Positions 14,352 through 22,797 of a stretch of DNA of 26,106 nucleotides are shown here, piece by piece. Positions within the stretch are counted from its first letter, which is position 1. The number at the start of each line of letters is the position of its first letter. The notes beneath the pieces were generated by a model. The model had not been told where the DNA came from. It searched no databases and saw only the letters and a program-made list of their open reading frames with translations. The stretch covers positions 1-26,106 of the forward strand of contig CABSEG010000037.1 of assembly GCA_902476645.1 (NCBI GenBank), read 5' to 3'. A program made the position numbers and the translations under genes. This DNA is from an uncultured Lachnospiraceae bacterium. Its GTDB lineage: Bacteria > Bacillota > Clostridia > Lachnospirales > Lachnospiraceae.

Positions 14352-15747
14352 CTTTCTCTCCCCCTTTCTTTTGTCCGGTCTGCTCCATGGCCTTTACGGC
14401 AAAACGGACAGCTTGCCAAAGCAGGTGCTGTCTGATATGCCTTTTAATATGTTTCCTTCCCAGAACAGCGCTTCCCTCATACCAGACGCTTTTTACCACT
14501 GTAGGCGTTTTCAGGGCTGCCATCCGGCAAAGCTTTGGCAGTATATGATTTGCTCTCAATTCCCTCTGGGTCATACGTGGCGCAATGGGTTGTCCTTCCT
14601 CCTCCAGGACATCGTCGGAAAAAGACAGCTGCCCATAGATGCGCGCCTCTTCGCCAGAAGGTGTGGTCATGAATAAATACAAAAGTTTTCTTGCAGTCTT
14701 ACGCTCCTTTGAGATTTGGAGGGATAACAGACGCTTTTTTGTCATCTCTTTTGCCAGGACTTCCCCATATTCCATCATCCATTCTTCCGTTTGCCGTACA
14801 AACTGTCTTCTCTCCTCACCCATCGTTCCATAGCATGGAACATACACTTCTCCTTCTCTTCGATAGCCCAGGGTCATACCATGGGGCGCTGTAAAGACCG
14901 CCTCAAACAGACAGTTATTAAAAAAGACCTTTTCCCGAAGACCTCCGTAAGGATGAAAATAATAGCAGTGATAGGTATCCCTTTTCATTCCATCTGGAAG
15001 ATCATACAGGCCAAAATAATAACCTTCCAGTTCCCGCTCTCTCCCTAAATATTTCAGGGCTTCCTGCAATGTTTTTTGCATGGAGCCCACCCATCCGCTG
15101 TCCACCAGCGCATCCGATACCTCGTCCAGCAACCCTTCCTGCCTTAAATAACCTGCAAGTCCCTTCATAGCCTCCCTGGAATGCTTCTTCACCGTATTTA
15201 GGAAGTAAGGGCACCCGTACAGTTTCTTGCGCACCTTTTCAAGCTCTCGCCTGGAAATCGGCTCCTCGGAGGAGCCAGGAAGCTTTACCTGTCTGATCAC
15301 TTTCTGCCGTTCCTGTTTTGTAAGGCCGGCTCTCCGTAAAATCCGTTCTATAGAGACAAAAAGACCATCCCGACAGATATAATCAAGCCCCTCCTCCTGA
15401 TTGAGAAAAAATATGGGAATACGCACTGCATATCTGGAGCAGCTTAAATACCTGCACTCAATAGGAAGACGCATTTTCTCACAGAACAGCTGTGTCATCC
15501 GGTACATCAGATAGCCGTCCCTGGAAAGAAAATAGAGCCGTTCCTTTTTGTTCTTTACCGCCTCCTTTAACAGCCACAGAACAAACCCGGCAAGGACAGG
15601 CGCAAGCACATGGGTGCTGACCACCCAGGCCGTATCTTCCCTGTGCTCTTTCAGACCGCCGACTGGCAGATATAGTCTGGGATTTTCCTTCAGGCAGTCC
15701 ACATATTGTTCGTATTTCCTAGATTCTTTGCCGTTCATACTCCTCAT
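14344..15747 (-). CDS. Stand-alone FLSRDGY/DxGWxGS-domain protein of unknown function
   Basis: About 467 residues from the ATG at 15745-15747, which overlaps the preceding stop as ATGA; a GTG at 15762 and an ATG at 15738 are alternatives. FLSRDGY (73-79) is followed by MYRMTQLF and CRYLSCSRYAVRIP, and DSGWVGS lies at 216-222. The same two signatures, with similar spacing, form the C-terminal half of the HAD protein at 10761-12776, here without the phosphatase domain. No signal peptide or TM helix is obvious. The charged Asp and Arg residues of the motifs look catalytic or ligand-binding, but I recognise no proven activity. It precedes the exporter permease in the operon, so a role in building the exported glycan is inferred. 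Confidence 0.65.
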   Translation of the reverse strand: MRSMNGKESRKYEQYVDCLKENPRLYLPVGGLKEHREDTAWVVSTHVLAPVLAGFVLWLLKEAVKNKKERLYFLSRDGYLMYRMTQLFCEKMRLPIECRYLSCSRYAVRIPIFFLNQEEGLDYICRDGLFVSIERILRRAGLTKQERQKVIRQVKLPGSSEEPISRRELEKVRKKLYGCPYFLNTVKKHSREAMKGLAGYLRQEGLLDEVSDALVDSGWVGSMQKTLQEALKYLGRERELEGYYFGLYDLPDGMKRDTYHCYYFHPYGGLREKVFFNNCLFEAVFTAPHGMTLGYRREGEVYVPCYGTMGEERRQFVRQTEEWMMEYGEVLAKEMTKKRLLSLQISKERKTARKLLYLFMTTPSGEEARIYGQLSFSDDVLEEEGQPIAPRMTQRELRANHILPKLCRMAALKTPTVVKSVWYEGSAVLGRKHIKRHIRQHLLWQAVRFAVKAMEQTGQKKGGEKDD

Positions 15748-16580
15748 TCCCTTTCTTTCCACGGATTTTTGTATCGGTTTCTTCTCAGATACGTATAGAT
15801 TCCGGTTGGCGCCAGCCCGGCAAGTAAAGGCTTTCCCAGATAAAGAAACGGCAAAAGCCCGGACATGCCAAGCCTGCGATATCCCTGGTAGCGTACCTTC
15901 ATTTCACGAAGTCTCCTCCTTCCTCTCCTTCGTTTATAAGACTCCACAGGCTCCCAATACCGAAGCAATGGTTTTTGCAGATTGTAGCCCCGGTATCCTT
16001 GTCCATGAAGGCGAAAAAACAATTCATAATCCTCACAAAGCAAAACATCTTTTTGCGCGGAATATCCTCCGCTTTTTATCAAAATCTCTTTTCGAAACAT
16101 TACCGTGGGATGGATATAGGGAGAATGGGGCAAAAAGTCCTTTCCCACAGGCTTTCTTGGAACCCTCAGGATTCCAAAGATTCCTTTCTGATTTTCCAAA
16201 AAAGCATTGGATCCTGCCCAGTGATACCAGGGGTGCGTTTCTAAAAAAACATACTGTCTGGACAACCTTTCTGGATTTGCCACGTCATCTGCATCCATCC
16301 TCGCAATGTATTTTCCTCTGGCATAGCGAATACACAAATTCAGACCGTAAGCCAATCCCAGATTTATGGTTCCGCGCAGATAACGAATTCGTCCATCCAT
16401 TCTGGCCATACGCTGGATCAAAGAGGCTCCCTCCTGGCTGGAGCCGTCATCATAGATCAAAAGCTCCCAGTCCTGGAACTCCTGCTTCACAATAGACTCT
16501 ACAGCATGCTTAAGGCGCTCCTCCTCCGGCTCATAAATACTCATAATGACACTAATCTTTGGTAGATTCTTTTCGCTCAT
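15744..16580 (-). CDS. GT2 family glycosyltransferase
   Basis: 278 residues, a GT-A inverting transferase expected at the inner face of the membrane. ISVIMSIYEPEEERLKHAVES is the family's N-terminal strand-helix, DDGS lies at 44-47, NLGLAYGLN follows, and the metal-binding DADD is at 96-99. HPTVMFRKEIL and LCEDYELFFRL form the acceptor-side region, with the ED pair as probable catalytic base. A basic C-terminal region (YKRRRGRRRLREMKVRY) suggests membrane contact. The start overlaps the GT4 stop as ATGA, and its stop overlaps the next start. It is the second gene of the operon, so an early step of glycan assembly is likely. Sugar specificity is unknown. Confidence 0.93.
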   Translation of the reverse strand: MSEKNLPKISVIMSIYEPEEERLKHAVESIVKQEFQDWELLIYDDGSSQEGASLIQRMARMDGRIRYLRGTINLGLAYGLNLCIRYARGKYIARMDADDVANPERLSRQYVFLETHPWYHWAGSNAFLENQKGIFGILRVPRKPVGKDFLPHSPYIHPTVMFRKEILIKSGGYSAQKDVLLCEDYELFFRLHGQGYRGYNLQKPLLRYWEPVESYKRRRGRRRLREMKVRYQGYRRLGMSGLLPFLYLGKPLLAGLAPTGIYTYLRRNRYKNPWKERE

Positions 16581-17755
16581 TTTTCTTGTACCTTCTGGTC
16601 AGCGCATACATAGATCTTGCACATTCTGTCTCTTACCTTTCGTTTTTGAAAGGGGCGTACCGTGTCTACGCACTCTTGCCTCATCTGTTCTCGCTCTTGC
16701 TCTTCCATGTCCATAATATACAGCATTCCCCTGGCAAATCCATCCACATCGTCATATCTGCAAACAACTCCATTCTTCCCGTTCCTCATATATTCTCTTG
16801 TCCCACGATTATCCGCCGCCACGACAGGCACCCCCATAGCCAGAGACTCTAGCCCGGCCATGCCAAGTCCTTCTCTTCTGGATGGAAACACGGAAGCATC
16901 GGCACATCCGAGTATGACGGAAATCCGTGGACAGTATCCATATAACGTTACCTGTCCGGAAAGCCCCAGTCTTTGAACCTGTTCCCTCAGTCGGTCTCTG
17001 AAAAATCCGTCTCCGCAGATGCCATAACGGATCCTCCTTCCCTGCCCCTTTCCTTTTAGCTTCGCCAAAGCCTCTAATACCACCTGATGGTTTTTATTTT
17101 CATTCAATTCTCCCACAGAAACCAAAAAGAAATCCTCCTCTCCAATCCCAAGCTTTCTTCTCCTTCTTTGGCGTTCTTCTCCGGAAAGGGGGGCGTAAGC
17201 TCTTACATTCAGACCCACTCCCGGAATCCGGTAAAGGCACCCTCCTTTTTTCAGCCGAAAATGCCTGGCACGCTCAAAATCTTCCTGATTGATCACAATG
17301 AGGATATCTGTGTATCTGGCCAACCATCGCTCCACCGGATAATAGGCCATCCAATTTAAAAGGGGTGCTCCTTTGTAAAAATGAAAGCCATGGGCTGTAT
17401 AAATGACTACAAGGTTTTCTTCCCGATACAGCCGGCCGGCCAGCCTTCCCAATACGCCGCCCACTGGAGTATGACAGTGCAGCAGTTGAATCTTATAAGT
17501 TTTAATCAGGCCCAATAACTGATGCAGAGCCCTTTTGTTTTCCCGAAACAAAAAAGGAGATCTGGCAATCTCAATATGATGCGCCAGCACCCCCATGTTT
17601 TTTATCCGTTCCCAATCATTTACGTAATGGGGTTCCCTCATATTGGAAGCATAATGTACCGTATACCCCATATGCTGTAAAATCTTTACATTGTCCTGCT
17701 CAAACTTTCCCAGAAATTCATGGGTTGTGGTCAAGATCAGTACATGCTTGCCCAT
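16577..17755 (-). CDS. GT4 family glycosyltransferase (EpsD/CapM-like), first gene of the glycan operon
   Basis: 392 residues, retaining GT-B enzyme. The N-terminal Rossmann half shows HVLILTTTHEFLGKFEQ and LLHCHTPVGGVLGRLAGR (91-108), then YTAHGFHFYKGAP (119-131), which is typical of EpsD/CapM wall-glycan transferases. The C-terminal half has VGELNENKNH and the E-x7-E donor site EGLGMAGLE (295-303). CGGAGGGG precedes the ATG. The gene begins only about 30 bases after the urease operon terminator, and no promoter fits in that gap. This type often adds a sugar to an undecaprenyl-linked acceptor, so it may act early in the pathway. Confidence 0.93.
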   Translation of the reverse strand: MGKHVLILTTTHEFLGKFEQDNVKILQHMGYTVHYASNMREPHYVNDWERIKNMGVLAHHIEIARSPFLFRENKRALHQLLGLIKTYKIQLLHCHTPVGGVLGRLAGRLYREENLVVIYTAHGFHFYKGAPLLNWMAYYPVERWLARYTDILIVINQEDFERARHFRLKKGGCLYRIPGVGLNVRAYAPLSGEERQRRRRKLGIGEEDFFLVSVGELNENKNHQVVLEALAKLKGKGQGRRIRYGICGDGFFRDRLREQVQRLGLSGQVTLYGYCPRISVILGCADASVFPSRREGLGMAGLESLAMGVPVVAADNRGTREYMRNGKNGVVCRYDDVDGFARGMLYIMDMEEQEREQMRQECVDTVRPFQKRKVRDRMCKIYVCADQKVQEK

Positions 17756-17782
17756 GGCGCCCCTCCGGTTTCCCTGTTTTTT

Positions 17783-17825
17783 AAAAAAATCTCCTGCAAA
17801 CAGTATTCCCGTTTGCAGGAGATTT
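17783..17825 (-). terminator. Strong intrinsic terminator after ureD
   Basis: A perfect 15-bp stem (17787-17801 with 17811-17825), nine-base loop and a T-run on the minus strand (17783-17786 plus the stem's own TTT). It separates the urease operon from the glycan operon. Everything reaching the GT4 start at 17755 from upstream must pass it. Confidence 0.93.
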
Positions 17826-17846
17826 ATTCCTTTGGATAATCCTCTT

Positions 17847-18641
17847 CTAGTGCCCTATACACTGAGCCCTGATATGGGCAAACAATTTTTCCAGATGTTG
17901 CGCCCGGTTTCCAAGCACTCGAATTGCCAGATCCATCTCCGAGATCACGGTCACCCCGCCTTCACACTCTCCATCCTCCGAAAGAAGCTTTCGGATCTTT
18001 CCGATCTGTTCCTGACTGACCTTTTTCCCGAACAGCAAAAAAGTACCGTAGTGGTGATAGCCTTCATACATGCCAAGTCCTGTCAGATCCATCGTTTCCG
18101 GAGTAAAAAAGCAGTTGTCCCGGTAAATCAGAGCATTTGCCCGCCTTACCTCCACCAGATTGTGATACAAACGATAATCAAATGCCTCTCCGCAGGCGGT
18201 TCTTCCGCCAGATAGGATTTCTTCATAACAAAACAGAGCGCTTTCATCTTCCAGCCTGGCCTTCAGCATGCTGGAAAAGGCAGACTGGGCAAAGGGAATC
18301 ACCGGCTGAGAGTGATAATCTAAGGCTCCGCCTGCATCCACCGCAATGGCCGTCTTCCTTCTTGCACAGCCTTCCTTCATCTTGTGAATCTTTTCATAGG
18401 CCTGAGCGGAGAAGCTCATACGGGCATCTTTTCCCACCTGAATATCAAACTCCTGTACATCCCCTTCCATGATGCCTGCAGAAGCGCTTAACAGCAACAC
18501 TCGCATCCAGTGGGATTTGTCATAGAAAGGAGACATGATTTTAAAAGGCGCGGTAAAAGATACCTGTGCAAGTTCGGTTTTTCCCTCCCGGTTTTCAGCC
18601 CTCAGTCTGCATAGGGAGGTTTTTCCAAATTGATTTTCCAT
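17847..18641 (-). CDS. ureD: Urease accessory protein UreD (UreH)
   Basis: 264 residues, last gene of the urease operon. UreD is the scaffold that binds apo-urease and, with UreF and UreG, helps deliver nickel to the UreC active site. Visible family features are the FTAPFKIMSPFY segment near residue 30, SASAGIMEGDVQEFDI, FSAQAYEKIHKM (the conserved S-Q-A/T-x-x-K-I pattern) and a LDYHSQPVIPFAQSAF region. The length fits the family. The ATG lies three bases after the ureG stop with GGAAGGATG as RBS. It is transcribed with ureABC and terminated by the hairpin at 17783-17825. Confidence 0.93.
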   Translation of the reverse strand: MENQFGKTSLCRLRAENREGKTELAQVSFTAPFKIMSPFYDKSHWMRVLLLSASAGIMEGDVQEFDIQVGKDARMSFSAQAYEKIHKMKEGCARRKTAIAVDAGGALDYHSQPVIPFAQSAFSSMLKARLEDESALFCYEEILSGGRTACGEAFDYRLYHNLVEVRRANALIYRDNCFFTPETMDLTGLGMYEGYHHYGTFLLFGKKVSQEQIGKIRKLLSEDGECEGGVTVISEMDLAIRVLGNRAQHLEKLFAHIRAQCIGH

Positions 18642-18644
18642 AGA

Positions 18645-19253
18645 CTAACATCCTTCCAGCAGCACGTTTTTCTGAATCCATTCCATAACCTGATCCACGC
18701 CCTGTCCTCCCCGTATATTGGTGAATACAAAGGGCCTGTCTTTTCGCATCCTTTGGGAATCCCTCTCCATGACCTCCAGGCTGGCTCCCACATAGGGAGC
18801 CAGATCAATTTTATTGATCACCAACAAATCGGATCGGACGATGCCGGGACCGCCTTTCCTTGGTATCTTATCCCCTTCTGCCACATCGATGACAAAGATG
18901 GTGGCATCTACCAGCTCAGGACTGAAGGTGGCAGACAGGTTGTCTCCCCCACTCTCAATAAATAAAAGCTCAATATCCGGGAATCGCTCCATCATGGCAT
19001 CTACCGCCTCCAGATTCATGGAAGCATCCTCCCGGATGGCCGTGTGGGGGCATCCGCCCGTCTCCACACCTATAATCCGCTCTCTGGGAAGCACGCTGTT
19101 TTTACAGAGAAACTCCGCGTCCTCCTTTGTATAGATGTCATTGGTGATGACTCCAATGCTGTATTTTCCGGCCATCTGCCTGGTTAGGCATTCGATCAGC
19201 GCCGTCTTGCCGGACCCTACCGGTCCTGCGACTCCTATCTTTACGTATGACAT
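18645..19253 (-). CDS. ureG: Urease accessory GTPase UreG
   Basis: About 202 residues from the ATG at 19251-19253, chosen because AAGGAG precedes it and the P-loop then lies at the normal distance; the frame is open for 43 more codons upstream. UreG is a SIMIBI GTPase whose GTP-dependent dimer carries nickel to urease. The P-loop is GPVGSGKT (10-17), the nickel-binding CPH motif is at 68-70, ESGGDNLSATFSPEL follows, and NKIDLA is the guanine-specificity motif. An 83-base gap separates it from ureF, the longest gap within the operon. Confidence 0.97.
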   Translation of the reverse strand: MSYVKIGVAGPVGSGKTALIECLTRQMAGKYSIGVITNDIYTKEDAEFLCKNSVLPRERIIGVETGGCPHTAIREDASMNLEAVDAMMERFPDIELLFIESGGDNLSATFSPELVDATIFVIDVAEGDKIPRKGGPGIVRSDLLVINKIDLAPYVGASLEVMERDSQRMRKDRPFVFTNIRGGQGVDQVMEWIQKNVLLEGC

Positions 19254-19336
19254 AATATTCTCCTTTTCTATGACATGAATGACCTTTCGTTCCATAATAT
19301 TTTGTTCTTCCAAAGTCTGAAAGACACGCAAAAGCA

Positions 19337-20026
19337 TCATGACATGTAAATTCTTGAATACAAAGCCTCGTGCTGCATACACCGAATGTCAAATCCCGGA
19401 GCGCCCGCACCCAAAAGCTCCTTCGGAAGCTGCGTGACTCTCTCTAAAAGCTCCCCCATCTGCTCATAGCAGGCAACCAGAATCCTCTGACCTTTCGTCT
19501 GACTTAAAGGGATGGTCTTTACGCAGTTTACCACCATGGCTGAGACCTGCGCGTACAGATAATGTTCCAGGCATTCCTCACGCTCCACTCCTATGGCCCC
19601 GCAGAAGACTCCATAGGCGATGACGTGATTCATGCTCTTCCCTTTTCTTTTTTGGGTATAGGCTTTAAAAATCGGTTTCTCGTAGTCCACTCCCGGAATC
19701 TGAAGGGTCTTGACGAAACGGGAGCCCAACTTTCTGGAGGCCTCCCGGATCTCTCTTGGAACCCGCCCTGCCTCAAAGAGCTCTTCTAACTCTTCAATCC
19801 TTTCCAGATCGCAGACATCTGCCGCCTCCCATGCAAGGCGACAGTAAAATAATTCGTTATAGAGCAGATTCTGAAGCTTGCTCTTTACATATTTCTCAGC
19901 CTGCTCCTCATTCGTCACCAGTTCCTTCTGAATATAGGTTTCCAGGCCGTAGGAATGGGAATAACCCCCTATGGGGAACAGGGCGTCATTGACTTGCAGC
20001 AGCAAAAATTTCTTCTTTCTGTCCAT
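19337..20026 (-). CDS. ureF: Urease accessory protein UreF
   Basis: 229 residues, all-helical accessory protein that bridges UreD and UreG and is thought to gate GTPase action during nickel insertion. LLLQVNDALFPIGGYSHSYGLET at the N-terminus is the family signature, and GVFCGAIGVEREECLEHYLYAQVSAMV followed by CVKTIPLSQTKGQ is the conserved C-terminal core. The length agrees with UreF. It starts 15 bases after the ureE stop with AGGAGACAGG as RBS. No sign of truncation. Confidence 0.96.
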   Translation of the reverse strand: MDRKKKFLLLQVNDALFPIGGYSHSYGLETYIQKELVTNEEQAEKYVKSKLQNLLYNELFYCRLAWEAADVCDLERIEELEELFEAGRVPREIREASRKLGSRFVKTLQIPGVDYEKPIFKAYTQKRKGKSMNHVIAYGVFCGAIGVEREECLEHYLYAQVSAMVVNCVKTIPLSQTKGQRILVACYEQMGELLERVTQLPKELLGAGAPGFDIRCMQHEALYSRIYMS

Positions 20027-20041
20027 CCTGTCTCCTCTTTG

Positions 20042-20521
20042 TCAATGGGTATGAGAATTGACGCTGGCGGATATCCTGGCATCAAAATCCAGCTGCGCCT
20101 CTTTTACATGTGCCTTTACTCCATGGAGCTTTTCCAACATTTCCAGCATGGGCTGGGTGTAGGGAGTCAGAAAAGACTCCCCGTCCTCTCCCCAAAACAG
20201 GGCGGCATGGCGGTTTCCAATCTCATAGCATACCTTTGCCGTCATCCTTGGATGATCTCTGTCAATGCGAATCTCAATCACCTGACAGGGCAGAATCCTG
20301 GCCGCCAGAATCTGAGTTTCATCTTCAAAGAGAATATCTCCCGTCCGGATTCCTTTCGTCAGAACGGAATCATCCAGGCGTATGCCCACTTCCATTCCCC
20401 TTTGACTCACCTTCTTATGAATCTTCTTAAAGGCCTCATCCCAGTAAAAATCCACATAATCCACAGATCGGTTCCCCACCTGCGTATCTTTTACATTTCC
20501 CAGTATTTTATCGCAAAGCAT
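20042..20521 (-). CDS. ureE: Urease accessory nickel metallochaperone UreE
   Basis: 159 residues. UreE binds nickel and passes it to UreG for urease maturation. The N-terminal peptide-binding region (RSVDYVDFYWDEAFKKIHKKVSQRG, split by a variable loop) leads to the metal-binding domain with CYEIGNRHAALFWG, where the His is the conserved dimer-interface nickel ligand. The C-terminal tail ends in NSHTH, so only two His residues remain, unlike the His-rich tails of some enterobacterial proteins. It lies between ureI and ureF with a normal RBS (AGGAGAG). Confidence 0.93.
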   Translation of the reverse strand: MLCDKILGNVKDTQVGNRSVDYVDFYWDEAFKKIHKKVSQRGMEVGIRLDDSVLTKGIRTGDILFEDETQILAARILPCQVIEIRIDRDHPRMTAKVCYEIGNRHAALFWGEDGESFLTPYTQPMLEMLEKLHGVKAHVKEAQLDFDARISASVNSHTH

Positions 20522-20531
20522 AGCATCTCTC

Positions 20532-21038
20532 CTACCAATAATTTGTCATCAATAATACGCCCGGAATCCAGGCCGTGACCACGCCCTCAAATACTTGCAG
20601 GCAGGGCACGAATTTGCCCAGCTTCTTGCCCATGATGTCCTCCACAAAGGAGGTTCCCCACAGGATGGCCCACAGATACCAGATGGCTGCCCAGCGCCAG
20701 TCCGGCTGAATATTCCATGCCGGGATTCCCACAAAGCCCTCCAGCGTTCCAAAAATCACCGCATTGATAGCCACAAAGGTGGAAAACCAGGCAAAGGGCT
20801 TGGTGTCCAGATGAAACAAATTATTGGCAGCCACAAACAGGTACGTAAATCCAAACAACAGTCCCGTTCCCGCCGCATAATAATTGCCCTGAGCCAGGTT
20901 CGTAAAGTTGATAAACAGGGAAAGTCCGCCTGTGAAAATATTCATCACAGAGGCCGCTTTTTTATCAATATTGCAAAGTCCGCAGATTCCATTGTTGATC
21001 AGTACGATGCCCACAAACAGTAAACATACTCCTAACAT
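20532..21038 (-). CDS. ureI: UreI/AmiS-family urea channel
   Basis: 168 residues with six predicted TM helices. UreI in Helicobacter and Streptococcus is a urea channel in the inner membrane; in H. pylori it opens at acid pH. Family features here are LLFVGIVLINNGI at the N-terminus, FTGGLSLFINFTNL, AAGTGLLFGFTYLFVAANNLF, the mid-protein FAWFSTFVAINA, and C-terminal WAILWGTSFVEDI and LQVFEGVVTAWIPG. It sits between the structural and accessory genes, so urea uptake is co-expressed with urease. Acid gating cannot be concluded, as the His-rich periplasmic loops of H. pylori are not obvious. Confidence 0.94.
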   Translation of the reverse strand: MLGVCLLFVGIVLINNGICGLCNIDKKAASVMNIFTGGLSLFINFTNLAQGNYYAAGTGLLFGFTYLFVAANNLFHLDTKPFAWFSTFVAINAVIFGTLEGFVGIPAWNIQPDWRWAAIWYLWAILWGTSFVEDIMGKKLGKFVPCLQVFEGVVTAWIPGVLLMTNYW

Positions 21039-21056
21039 TCTTTTTTCCTCTCTTCT

Positions 21057-22778
21057 TTAGAATAAGCTGTAGAGCTGCGTTAAGGGCAGCTTCTTTGCCG
21101 GCTTGGACGTGATGGACTCCCCGTCTGCCTTCACCTCGTAGGTCTCCGGGTCCACAGTGATCTCCGGCATCTGGTCGTTACATTTCATATCCTTTTTGCC
21201 GATGTTTCTGCAGTTAGACACAGGTACCACGGTCTTTTCCAGGCCGTAGGCTTCCTTCACCTGATTTTCATAGGCTGCCTTGGATACAAAGGTCAGGCAG
21301 GTGCCATATTTTGCCTTTCCATGGGCGCCAAACATGGGCTGATACAAAACGGGCTGAGTGGTGGGAATGGATGCATTGGCATCTCCCATCTTGGAGGCGA
21401 TGACCATGCCTCCTTTGATAATCATATCCGGCTTTGCCCCAAAGAAGGCGGGATTCCACAACACCAGGTCCGCAAATTTTCCTTCCTCCACAGAGCCCAC
21501 ATACTGAGAAATTCCGTGGGTGATGGCCGGGTTAATGGTGTACTTGGCTATGTATCTCTTTGCCCGGAAGTTATCGTTTCCATGCCCCTCATCCTCGGGA
21601 AGCGCGCCCCTTTCATCCTTCATCTTGCTGGCGGTCTGCCAGGTTCTGGTGATCACTTCCCCGATGCGTCCCATGGCCTGGGAGTCCGAGCTCATCATGC
21701 TGAAAACCCCCATATCCTGAAGCACATCTTCTGCCGCGATGGTCTCCGGACGGATTCTGGAATCTGCGAAGGCCACATCCTCCGGGATCTTTTTGTCCAG
21801 GTGATGACAAACCATCAGCATATCCAAATGTTCATCCAAGGTATTCACCGTGAAAGGCATGGTAGGGTTGGTGGAGGAAGGAAGCACGTTGGGCGCTGCC
21901 GCAGCCTTGATAATATCCGGCGCATGGCCTCCGCCTGCCCCTTCCGTATGGTAGGTGTGGATGGTTCTTCCTCCGATGGCATGAAGGGTATCCTCCACAC
22001 ATCCTGCCTCATTTAAGGTATCCGTGTGGATAGCCACCTGCACATCGTATGCGTCTGCCACATTCAGGCAGTGGTCAATCACAGCCGGTGTGGCTCCCCA
22101 GTCCTCGTGGATCTTCAGTCCCATGGCCCCCGCTTCCACCTGTTCCTTCAGCGGTTCCTCATCCGAGCAGTTTCCCTTCCCCAGAAAGCCCAGGTTCATG
22201 GGATATTCCTCTGCCGCCTGAAGCATCCGCTTCATATTCCAGGGCCCCGGCGTACAGGTGGTGGCATTGGTTCCGTCTGCAGGGCCGCATCCTCCTCCGA
22301 TCATAGTGGTTACTCCTGAATACAGAGCGCATTCCACCTGCTGAGGACAGATAAAGTGAATGTGCGTATCGATTCCTCCCGCCGTCACGATCATTCCCTC
22401 TCCAGCCAAAGCCTCCGTGGAAGCTCCCACCGTCATGCCCGGCGTTACCCCGTCCATGACGTCCGGATTTCCTGACTTACCGATTGCCTTCATCTTTCCA
22501 TCCTTGATGCCGATATCTGCCTTTACGATTCCCGTATAATCCAAAATCAAGGCATTGGTGATGACCAGATCCAGATCTCCGTCACTGCTTCGGGTTTTCA
22601 CAGACTGACCCATACCGTCACGGATCGTCTTGCCGCCTCCAAATTTGATCTCATCCCCGTAATGGGTATAGTCTTTTTCCACCTCAATCACGAGACTGGT
22701 GTCTGCCAGCCGTACCTTGTCTCCTACGGTTGGGCCATACATGGCCGCATATTTATCACCGGAAATTTTAACGCTCAT
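21057..22778 (-). CDS. ureC: Urease alpha subunit (catalytic)
   Basis: 573 residues, full length for the family. It hydrolyses urea to ammonia and carbamate at a dinuclear nickel site in the cytoplasm. All catalytic residues are present, offset by five from the Klebsiella numbering: His139 and His141 (DTHIHF), carbamylated Lys222 (GLKIHED), His251, His277 (HTYHTEGAGGGHAPD), Asp365 (MMSSDSQAMGR), and the mobile-flap Cys324-His325 (MVCHHLDK). The N-terminus MSVKISGDKYAAMYGPTVGDKV is typical. It starts 19 bases after the ureB stop with an AGGAGGAGA RBS and is followed by ureI after 18 bases. No frameshift. Confidence 0.98.
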   Translation of the reverse strand: MSVKISGDKYAAMYGPTVGDKVRLADTSLVIEVEKDYTHYGDEIKFGGGKTIRDGMGQSVKTRSSDGDLDLVITNALILDYTGIVKADIGIKDGKMKAIGKSGNPDVMDGVTPGMTVGASTEALAGEGMIVTAGGIDTHIHFICPQQVECALYSGVTTMIGGGCGPADGTNATTCTPGPWNMKRMLQAAEEYPMNLGFLGKGNCSDEEPLKEQVEAGAMGLKIHEDWGATPAVIDHCLNVADAYDVQVAIHTDTLNEAGCVEDTLHAIGGRTIHTYHTEGAGGGHAPDIIKAAAAPNVLPSSTNPTMPFTVNTLDEHLDMLMVCHHLDKKIPEDVAFADSRIRPETIAAEDVLQDMGVFSMMSSDSQAMGRIGEVITRTWQTASKMKDERGALPEDEGHGNDNFRAKRYIAKYTINPAITHGISQYVGSVEEGKFADLVLWNPAFFGAKPDMIIKGGMVIASKMGDANASIPTTQPVLYQPMFGAHGKAKYGTCLTFVSKAAYENQVKEAYGLEKTVVPVSNCRNIGKKDMKCNDQMPEITVDPETYEVKADGESITSKPAKKLPLTQLYSLF

Positions 22779-22797
22779 CTTGTCTCCTCCTTCTTCC

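Noticed and set aside
15548..16495. Long plus-strand open frame (315 codons)
   Set aside because: It is antisense to two well-supported glycosyltransferase-operon genes, has no convincing RBS and shows no recognisable motif.
17881..17910. Weak TTGCCC/TATAGG pair inside the 3' end of ureD as a glycan operon promoter
   Set aside because: Poor match to consensus and upstream of the strong terminator, so it would not by itself bypass it.
19254..19382. 43-codon N-terminal extension of UreG
   Set aside because: The internal ATG has a strong AAGGAG and gives the normal distance to the P-loop; the extension does not resemble UreG or a His-rich nickel-binding segment.
21321..22016. Plus-strand open frame of 231 codons
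   Set aside because: Antisense to ureC, where all catalytic residues are intact; GC-rich coding DNA often leaves such open antisense frames.
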